Shown one piece after another: positions 55,621 to 64,000 of a stretch of 64,000 nt of DNA. The stretch is from contig NC_054704.1 in assembly GCF_016097555.1 (NCBI RefSeq), positions 27,726,795-27,790,794 of the forward strand. The letters are read 5' to 3'. How positions within the stretch are numbered: position 1 is the first letter of the stretch; each line of letters starts with the position of its first letter. The notes beneath the pieces are model-generated. The model saw only the letters and a list, made by a program, of their open reading frames with translations. It made no database searches and was not told the origin of the DNA. A program made the position numbers and the translations under genes. Source of the DNA: Gigantopelta aegis (lineage: Eukaryota; Mollusca; Gastropoda; Neomphalida; Peltospiridae).

Positions 55621-55944
55621 AATGTATGTTAGAAAGTTTTTGTTTTATTGTGTGGATCGTCGGTTTCATGTAAAATAATAATAATAATAAAACTCAAATA
55701 GCAGCGTTGATATGTGAACAAATAAACACGTTTAGTTTCCAGTTACGACTTTTCTTTTTTAATTGTATTCAAAAATTTCAAACTGGAATCATAGTTGCAA
55801 TGTTGTTGGGTTTTGGGATTGGGTTTTTTTTTTTTTTTTTTTGGATTGGGGAGTTGGGGGTTGGGGGGAGGGTCATTATTATTAATATTTTGTATTATTA
55901 TAAAACAACTCAACTGGGTATAGCGTTACAGACTAGCACGTAGG

Positions 55945-56225
55945 GGTGGGAGGGTGGCAGAATATAGTTCAGTACCGTAGTAAAGCTGGTCCTGCATAAC
56001 TGCAATGCGCTGGGAGGGGCGAGGGGCGGGATCGTCCTTGATGGATTTGTGGCTTCCCCGTCAGTGCCGTAGTACTACTGCATGAAAGGCGGTGGTATGT
56101 ACTGCCCTGTCTAATGGTAACATTTTATGAAAGATCCTTTGCCGTTTTACACGGAAGACGTAGCCAATATGTGGTTAGCGGTTTTTCACAAATGCCAACT
56201 TGATCAAATAGATTAGAGCACATGA
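55945..56225 (+). mobile_element. Very old SINE remnant
   Basis: Only scattered matches to the central domain remain (GGCGGTGGTATGTACTGCCC, then GAAAGATCCTTTGCCG and GGTTAGCGGTTTTTC). Confidence 0.4.
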
Positions 56226-56518
56226 GTGTCCGTTAGATACCGTTTGTTTTACAATGAGTTGTTTCAAAACAAGTGAAAGTGAGTTGGATACGTTTTTAAA
56301 CGAGTTGCAAGATAAATGGTATATAACGCACACGAAGGTGGTATTCTATTTCATACATATCTTCAAAAAACCCGGATTAAAACAAATGTAAACGTCTTTT
56401 TAATTCATGTACTGCCCTAGTGCTTGTGCGTAATTTTCGCGTCACAGACGAATCCGTTTCAGGTTAACCTATAGGCCTACTATATATATCAACCAGTTTC
56501 AATCGTGCTTCTTCTCTG

Positions 56519-56632
<114 letters not shown>

Positions 56633-56745
56633 CTATTGTATGGTATGTCTGTTGCGATCTAGAAGCAGCCAATCGTATGTCTTTAAATTGTTATCACACG
56701 TGTGTGTGTGTTATTATAAATAATGAATGGTGTTCTCACCAACGG

Positions 56746-56750
<5 letters not shown>

Positions 56751-56780
<30 letters not shown>
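56751..56780. repeat. Poly(A) tract
   Basis: About 30 consecutive As, not attached to any recognisable retroposed copy. Confidence 0.9.
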
Positions 56781-56789
56781 CATATTTGA

Positions 56790-57525
56790 GAGCCACCACA
56801 CATGGTTACTGACTATGACGTCATTGATAACGTGTCTGTAAATACACGAAACAACATGGCATCTCTATCTAGTCCACAATCTTCACAAGAGTGCATTGTG
56901 AGGTATCTTGCAACAATGCATGATTTTTTCTTCATATGGAGACACTCGAGACCTCCACCTAAAAGACAGGATTCAGATGAATTATATTTGAGGTATATTG
57001 TGACAAGGCATAATTGTTTTTTTCCTATTTAAAAAAAAATGATTATCACATCTTGTCTTAGTGTGTCAGGAATGGGGGTTGGGTGGGGTGACACTGTTCC
57101 CAACTCTGAAGATAATGCATTAAAATTAGTATAGCACCCTCGCTCTCTTCCCCGTGTAGCTATAATCTTCCAACGCCTTTGTCGTGCACTTTGTAGTTAT
57201 GACGTCATGTCATTGTTATTACGAATATTTACACAGTTTATGGAATGAGTCTTTTTGCAGATGTGGGTTGTTTTTTCCAACACGAGTTTCAAGAAAATCA
57301 ATTTCTGGAGAGTTTTAGCGAGTTCCATAGATTGATTTGTCTGAAAAACCATTTAAATTGACGAGTCCCATACATATTTTCTATTTAAATTACTTTGTGA
57401 TTTTAGTATTGGCCTACGAAGTTCAGGGTATTTTTTATAACGTGACGTCGCTCCTTCTCTCAGCTAATATATATTACATCGCATGTATCGTTTGATGTAA
57501 ACAACAGCCGTCTAATGTTTAGACA
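56790..57525. other. Intergenic, nothing recognised
   Basis: The 76-codon open frame at 56802-57032 has internal direct repeats (GAGGTAT.TTG.GACAA..CAT) but no known motif. Confidence 0.4.
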
Positions 57526-57560
57526 ATACAAGACAAGACAAGACAAGACAAGACAAGACC
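57526..57560. repeat. (ACAAG)n pentanucleotide
   Basis: Six ACAAG/AAGAC units. Confidence 0.85.
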
Positions 57561-57663
57561 ATAATATACAATACAATCTTTATTGCAACAATTGTATGTT
57601 TACACTGGTTAAGGGGACTGATATTCATTAAAAAAGAAAAGCAAACATATGAACTAGTTATAA

Positions 57664-57993
57664 CAAAAGTTTGTTTTGTTTTGTTTTGTTTTGTTTTGTT
57701 TTGTTTAACGACACTGCTGAAGCACATTGATTAATTAATCATCGGCTATTGGATGTCAAACATTTGTTAATTCTGACTTGTAGTCATCAGAGGAAACCCG
57801 CTACACTTTTTCTAATGCAGAAAGGGATCTTTTATATGCATTTTCCCACCGACAGGAAAGCACATACCTAGGCCTTTGTCCAGTTGTGGTGCACTGGTTG
57901 GAACGAGAATAAAAACAATCCGCTGAATGGATCCACTGAGGTGGTTCGATCCTGCGACGCAATCACCTCAACTGATTTAGTTAAATCCCGCCT
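57664..57993 (-). mobile_element. SINE type B2 with target duplication and (TTTTG)n
   Basis: Full copy flanked by the exact 10-bp duplication CTAGTTATAA (57654-57663 and 57994-58003). The GTTTTGTTTT of the tail has expanded to six or seven TTTTG units at about 57672-57705. Confidence 0.85.
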
Positions 57994-58076
57994 CTAGTTA
58001 TAATAATACTAAACAAGAGAGATTTAATACACGTAGCTGCATCCATATGCCACACAGACATAATACACATACACAT

Positions 58077-58117
58077 ATGTACGCGCACGCACATTCACGC
58101 ACACACACATTTACATT

Positions 58118-58166
<49 letters not shown>

Positions 58167-58172
58167 ACGGAC
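58077..58172. repeat. (CA)n microsatellite
   Basis: CA-rich stretch with about 20 perfect units at 58120-58160. Confidence 0.9.
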
Positions 58173-58595
58173 AGACGTACAGACACACAAGACATACACA
58201 GTAAGAAAACAATATAATAATGATCTGCCAAACAGCTATTTAAAAAAATACTCAACCAATTCCTTTGACTCGGGCAAGGGGTCTTCAGTAGATAATAAAC
58301 TAGAAAAATCAGGGACATTTGTAAAAGTTTAAAGCATTTTTGTAAAAGTATAAAATGGTACGTTTGTCTTTTCCTCGCCTACATTTCCCAAACCAGTTTT
58401 TTTTAAAATTGTTTATATTCGATTTTGTTTGTTACTTTATTTTTGACTTTTTAAAGGTTTTCTTAAAAATTATTTTGTTGAAAATATATGTTGAACGATA
58501 CAAGTATTTTATCTAGCCTAGATTCTACATACTCCCTACCCGCTAGATTCACTTCCTTCGTGTGTTAGTTCCTTTGTTTTGGTTGTTTTTCTTGG

Positions 58596-58606
58596 GTTGT
58601 GTGTTT

Positions 58607-58649
<43 letters not shown>

Positions 58650-58680
58650 CGTGCGTGCGTGCGTGCGTGTGGATGGATGG
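58596..58680. repeat. (TG)n and (GCGT)n tract abutting a SINE
   Basis: TG units, then GCGTGCGTGCGT, then GGATGGATGG, which leads directly into the SINE central domain. Confidence 0.9.
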
Positions 58681-58818
58681 TGAATATAAAAGATCCCTTG
58701 CTACTAATGGAAAAAAGTGTAGTGGGTTTCCATTCTAAGACTATGTCAAAATTGTGTTTGACATCCAATAGCCGATGATTACTAAATAAATGTGCTCTAG
58801 CGGTGTCGTTAAACAAAC
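58675..58818 (+). mobile_element. SINE type B, 5' part replaced by (TG)n
   Basis: The copy begins in the central domain (GGTGAATATAAAAGATCCCT) directly after a TG/GCGT tract and runs to the tail GCGGTGTCGTTAAACAAAC. Confidence 0.7.
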
Positions 58819-58822
58819 TAAC

Positions 58823-58825
<3 letters not shown>

Positions 58826-58865
<40 letters not shown>
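58826..58865. repeat. (TG)n microsatellite
   Basis: About 18 TG units just after the end of the SINE at 58675-58818. Confidence 0.9.
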
Positions 58866-58866
<1 letters not shown>

Positions 58867-59189
58867 GTGTTTTGTTGTTGGTTTGTTTGTTTTGTTTGTT
58901 AGTTGTTGCTGTTTTTGTCGTTGTTTTTTGGTTTTGGGGGATGGGGGGGGGGGGGTCTAATATCGTTATGTGCATGCCGGGTGGCATATTAATGACATAG
59001 TAGCATAGGTGAAATGGCATATTAACATAAGTGAGCTGATTAAGTAATTAATACTGTATCCCACTATCTAGGAGGCAGGGTGTTCGAATTGTCTTGAATA
59101 CTCTCTGAGCTATTGGAATATCCATTTCAGACAATGTCACTGCTGTATCAAAGTTTTCTTCTGCTAATCTCATAAAGAAGCATATGCTT

Positions 59190-59521
59190 GGGGGGATGGA
59201 CGTAGCCAAGTGGTTAAGCGTTCGCTTGATGCGCGGTCGGTCTTGAATAGATCCCCGTCGGTGGACCCATTGGGCTATGTTTTGTTCCAGCCAGTGCTCC
59301 ACAACTGGTGTAACAAAGGCCGTGGTATGTACTATCCTGTCTGTGGGATGGTGCATATAAACGATCCCTTGCTGCTAATCGAAAAGAGTAGCCCATGAAT
59401 TGGCGACAGTGGGTTTCTTCTCTCAATATCTGTATGTTCCTTAACCATATGTCTGCGCCATATAACCGTAAATAAAATGTGTTGTGTGCGTCATTAAATA
59501 AAAACAGTTCCTTCCTTCCTT
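59190..59521 (+). mobile_element. SINE type A, full length
   Basis: Head GGATGGACGTAGCCAAGTGG, box-B-like AATAGATCCCCG, central domain and type-1 tail followed by (TTCC)n. Confidence 0.85.
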
Positions 59522-59686
59522 CCTTTTGATCTAGTCCTTACACATGCACGTTCCTTTAAAATGAGCAAATCCCTGTGGTCAGTGCAAAGTGTATGTATAA
59601 ACACATCACCATCTATACCAATCTAGTTTTTACTGAACATGTCTGTTGACAATATCCACGTGTCGTTCAAAACGAGATCTACATCA

Positions 59687-59961
59687 TTTCATTTCATTTC
59701 AATTAATTTTCGTGCTTATATCCAATTAAGGTTCAAGCACACTGTCTTGGGCACACACACCTCAGCTATCTGGGCTGTCTGTCTAGGACAGTGGGTTAGT
59801 TGTTAATTGTTAGTGGTTAATGAGAGAGAAGAGGGTGTAGTCTTACACCTACCCATTGAGTCGTTAAAACTCGCTCTGGGTGGGAGCCGGTACCGAGATG
59901 CGAACCCTATACCTATCAGCCTGATGCCCGATGGCTTAACCACGACACCACCGAGGCCGGT
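59687..59961 (-). mobile_element. SINE type D with target duplication
   Basis: Full copy with an 11-bp duplication GATCTACATCA at 59676-59686 and 59962-59972. Confidence 0.9.
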
Positions 59962-60238
59962 GATCTACATCAACAGCATTCGTTCCTGAGATCTGGATGA
60001 GGTGTGAGGAGATCTAGTTTCAAAAAGAAGGCCGATTTGAAAATGTCTTTCACATAAAATAGTTATTTTGGCTTTAGCATCTCCTTTTACAGCACACCAG
60101 TAATCTATTGATCCTGACAGAAACAAATCTCAAGAAATCGTAATATGTACGTTTTTAATGTATGGGTGTTATTTATGTTTTTGACAAGTCGAAGTATAGC
60201 TGTCAAAAAAAACAAAAAAAAACATGCATTCAAAGCTC

Positions 60239-60558
60239 AAAGGTGATGGGACATATCCCTGTGGTAAGCGCTCGCTTGATGTGCGGTCGATTTGGGATCG
60301 ATCCCCGTCGATGGGCCCATACAGTTTATCATTCCAGCGAGTGTACCACGACGGATATATCAAAGGCCGTGATATGTGCTATCCTGTCTGTGGGGTGGTA
60401 CATATAAAAGATCCCTTGCTACTAATGGAAAAATGTTGCAGGTTTCCACTCTTAGATTATATGTCAAAATTACCAAATGTTTGACATCCAATAGCCGATG
60501 ATTAATAAATCAATGCGCTCTAGCGGCGTTGTTAAACAAAATAAACTTTAACAAACTT
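60239..60558 (+). mobile_element. SINE type B with target duplication
   Basis: Head, central domain and type-2 tail (ATAGCCGATGATTAATAAAT, then GCGGCGTTGTTAAACAAAAT). The 10-bp duplication TTCAAAGCTC lies at 60229-60238 and 60559-60568. Confidence 0.85.
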
Positions 60559-60617
60559 TTCAAAGCTCTGCGTTCATATTACGATTTTTTGATATTAAAA
60601 AAAATAATAACAAATTC

Positions 60618-60628
<11 letters not shown>

Positions 60629-60678
<50 letters not shown>
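60629..60678. repeat. (AT)n microsatellite
   Basis: Follows ATT repeats; about 22 AT units. Confidence 0.95.
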
Positions 60679-60681
<3 letters not shown>

Positions 60682-61010
60682 TATGGTTGGTTCTCATACG
60701 CGATTTGTACTAGCAAGTAGAGAAAAAGATAGCAAAGTTTTAGATGATGTTTTGTTATTCCTCTCTATATTTAGTAGGCCTACAAATTTAAATAGTGTAA
60801 TCAACACGCACCCCCCCCCCCCCCCCCCCCCACACACACACCCCCTACCTTTTCCGTTTTCACAAAATCAACACCTAATACTCTGTCCGCCCCATTAGTG
60901 CGGATCCTGGGAATAGGTGCTATTATTATTATTATTATTATTATTATATGCGGTACTATTTTCTTCGGCTGAGCTGGGAATGATTTCCTATGCACGTCAG
61001 TATATTGTGA

Positions 61011-61145
<135 letters not shown>

Positions 61146-61495
61146 ACACACCTTTAAAGAAATCCTATATTCGTATAGATCTGCGCCCACTTCACTTGAA
61201 CATAATATAACCTGACAGCCACCTCACACAAATTATGTAACTACAATTAACTTCATTGTTATTCAAAAGGTATTATTTTCCGTTATCCATGCAGGTAGCT
61301 TTATATGCTGAGGAAACTATATATTAATAAAACAAATATATATTGTATAATAGGTACAAAAGTTATACATCGCATATACCAACAATAATTATGCGTTAAA
61401 CAATATGCGTGTCTCCATACACTTTGTAACCCGTAAGCGGTGTGAATAGGTATAATCGCCATATAATAACTTTGTTACGTTTCATTTAATTACAG

Positions 61496-62018
61496 GGTAT
61501 CGGTGGATTTAGGCGAGCAGTTGTTTGGCCACAGGAAGTCGCTAGATAACTTATGGGACAACCACAAAAAGTCGCACACTGGCGAGCAGCCCGACGTAGA
61601 CAGTGATTTCTGGCGAACTAAGGAACTACTCAAGCTCTGTGTCCCTCCTCTGTACAAAATGCCTACCGGGCTAGCGTCATTTTCTGTCAATCGGGTGAAA
61701 AAGAAAATTCGACCATCGTCGGCTGCGGCGAATTTACAGACGTACCCGGGGTATTCATCGGGACTGTATGACACCTCCGTCCGCCCGGCGACCGCGTCGA
61801 CGTCGGTCAGTTATCTGTCCAAGAGGCCAGCAACTCAGGCCGGTGGGCCACGACGTCCATGGCAGCAGCGACCGACGACGGAGTCAAGGGGCGAGAAGGA
61901 CATCGTCAAACAACCGCGTCGCCTCACCCTTGGGGCGGTGGATGGAATCGCAGAGGCGGAGGCCTTAATTCGGCCCGGTCTCCCCCATGGGACTGCAGCA
62001 CACCAGCTGAAAAGTAAA
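61496..62018 (+). CDS. Internal exon of an unidentified gene, basic protein with RPxxA-type motifs
   Basis: The exon is bounded by an acceptor (TTTAATTACAG at 61495) and a strong donor (AAA|GTAAGT at 62019). An in-frame stop lies shortly upstream at 61467, so the reading enters through the splice site. About 174 residues are encoded, starting VSVDLGEQLFGHRKSLDNLW and ending HQLKSK. The middle is basic and carries repeated motifs RPSSA, RPATA, KRPATQ and RPTTES with low hydrophobicity. Similar RPxTA-rich low-complexity stretches occur in many ciliary and sperm proteins, but I do not recognise the gene. GC content and codon use are clearly higher than the flanks. No upstream or downstream exon was identified. 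Confidence 0.65.
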
Positions 62019-63164
62019 GTAAGTTACAGATTTTATTTATCTATTTTTTTTAAAACATTAATTTCATACATTTCCCCACGTTTTTTTAGTTATTTCCTGC
62101 GATTACACACGTTTTATCACTGGGTAACCATTGTAAACAAAGGGCGAATAATTAGGATCGCGACAAAATGGTGTTTATGGTTTTGACTGGTAATTGATGT
62201 GTTACCGTGGTGTGCGTAATCGTCGTGTTACAGTGTTGTTGTTTAAAGATGGGGTTCTCGTGTGATTGTGTAAATAAAAATTAACATTTTCTTGGTCATG
62301 GTGTTCATTATTTATTAAATTTCCCAAGCGGGACACGTCGCATGTCAAGTCAAAATTACAAATCCGGTATCCAATATGGCGCGGTTTGTTGTAGCAACTC
62401 GTTTGCTTCTTCGCTTCCGTATTCTGATCACGTTGTTGGCTGGAAATTAATCATGTGTGACATGCACGCGATCGCTTCATTAGAGCGAGTATTTCTGTCT
62501 CTGTGAAGTCATATTTCATATGTAATAATTATATCTTTATTCGATTTTTAATAATTACAGTTCCTGTAGTTATTCTGTAACTATGAAATAAATATAAACA
62601 TTTAAATAATAATCTTAAAATATAACATGATATAATAATAATTAATATTGTTGTTATTCAATATATCACATCATATATAAATAAAAATTGAGAGAGGGGG
62701 GGAGGGGAGAGAGAAACAATGTTATACTTTAAAATAGTATCTGTAATACAAAATGGTACACTGTTAATAAAGTAATATTCATATGTACATGAAATCATAT
62801 TATAATGTGCTATATGTTCTGTTACTAAGAAGAGGTACATGGTTTGTTGTGATTTACATCTTGAATTACATTACCACATGCTGCATTTGTTTTGAGGTAG
62901 GCTACCAGTATGTAGGCTAAGGCCAAAGAAAAAAACAAGAGAGGTTTGTTTACACTTTCCTGACAAACTGCCAACTCTAAAACTTTAGTTTTTTTAATTA
63001 AAAAAAATGAAAGACAGTTTTATTAGTCACAGCAGAGGTTCTAGAATATGTTAGCCTTATCCCCGAAGCCAGTGTTGGGGTAGTTTTAACACTCGGGCCA
63101 CCAAGTATAATTCCAGTGGACTGCCTGATGCCCAGAGAACAAAACCAAATAATTTCTTCACTTT
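62019..63164. other. Intron downstream of the 61496 exon
   Basis: AT-rich; no further exon identified. At 63033-63110 a TTCTAGAATATGTTAGCC stretch weakly resembles the left end of the 344-bp DNA element. Confidence 0.4.
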
Positions 63165-63484
63165 GGGTCTAGGACATAGCCCAGTGGTAAAGCTCTCGCC
63201 TGATGAACGGTCGGTGTGGGATCGATCCCTGTTGGTGGACCAATTGGGCTATTTCTCATTTCAGTCAACGCACCACGACTGGTATATCAAAGGCCATGGT
63301 ATGTGCTATCCTGTCTGTGGGATGGTGCATATAAATGATCCTTTGCTACTAATGGAAAAATGAACCGGGTTTCCTCTCTGAGACTATATGTAAACATTAG
63401 CAAATGTTTGACATTCAATAGCCAATGATTAATAAATCAGTGTGCTTAGTGTGGTGTCGTTAAACAAAATAAGCTTTAACTTTC
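63165..63484 (+). mobile_element. SINE type B
   Basis: Head GACATAGCCCAGTGGTAAAG, box B GGATCGATCCC, central domain and type-2 tail. TTTCTTCA occurs at both borders, extending imperfectly to 14 bp. Confidence 0.8.
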
Positions 63485-63744
63485 TTCAATTTGGCACTTT
63501 TATATTATGATTTCACTATCGCTTACTTCACAATCAGCAATTGAGTGACCATATGTAACATTTATCAAGCTACCTGTGTACTTTTATTGAGGTTCAAGTT
63601 AACATGTAAATAAAAAATGTTTCAAATTACTTTGCCTCCATTTTGTATACTGATACAGTCAGACCTTGTTACAACGACCACATTCGTCCCTGGGTCATTT
63701 TGTCTGTATATCAAAATTGTCATTATATCGAAATTGCTGGTATA

Positions 63745-63945
63745 ATTTTTTTTTTATTTAATGACACCACTAGAGCACATTGATTTCTTAATAACCGGCT
63801 AGTAGTGAGGGCTATTTTATATGCACCATCTCACAGACAGGATAGCACATACCACATCATTTAATATGCCAGACGTGGTGCACTGGCTGGAATGAAAAAT
63901 AGCCCATTGGGCCCAATGATGGGGATGGATCACAGACCATTATTA
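63745..63945 (-). mobile_element. SINE type B, partial
   Basis: Tail (ATGACACCACTAGAGCACAT on the plus strand), deletion inside the tail-centre junction, central domain, and the start of the head to GGGATGGATCACAGACC. Confidence 0.7.
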
Positions 63946-64000
63946 AATATTAAGTATATTATTATTAATCATGGCGCATTTACTGTCAATCTAATTGATT

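Overview
This window looks like nuclear DNA of a mollusc, probably a gastropod or another lophotrochozoan. It is AT-rich and intron-rich, with long microsatellites and many copies of tRNA-headed SINEs whose central block resembles the molluscan RUDI/V-SINE type. That family name is from memory and was not searched. No bacterial, viral or organellar gene set is present. About 7% of the window is recognisable coding sequence; most of the rest is introns and repeats.

Layout. (1) 1162-38882, plus strand: one gene of five coding exons encoding a single-pass membrane protein of the THSD1 family (thrombospondin type-1 domain-containing protein 1). It reads as signal peptide, N-terminal cysteine-containing ectodomain, TSP1 repeat, CUB-like domain, transmembrane helix and a 410-residue Ser/Pro/Lys-rich cytoplasmic tail. 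The joined exons give 1017 residues and all four introns are phase 1. Introns 1 to 3 (18.2, 9.5 and 6.4 kb) are full of SINEs, foldback DNA elements and microsatellites. (2) 48604-49233 and 54383-54922, plus strand: two intronless paralogues (209 and 179 aa) of a small protein family I do not recognise. They share an N-terminal helical module, a central Ser-Pro-Gly-Phe-Asp motif and an identical CaaX-like C-terminus (CTWC). Their upstream regions share a block with identical internal spacing. (3) 61496-62018, plus strand: an internal exon of a third gene, basic and rich in RP-S/A-x-A motifs, whose other exons are not recognised.

The repeat landscape is the other main content. At least five SINE types are built from three heads, one central domain and three tails, in different combinations, and many copies have 10-14 bp target-site duplications. 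Several CT/GA and CA/TG microsatellites sit exactly where a short seed lies inside a SINE. There are many palindromic non-autonomous DNA elements (foldback/MITE types), nested insertions and one mariner-like transposase remnant. I found no autonomous LINE, no virus-like element and no CRISPR array.

The three loci show no obvious functional link. The best candidates for something undescribed are the paralogue pair with its shared upstream block, the CUB-like insertion in the THSD1 ectodomain, and the modular SINE/foldback system.
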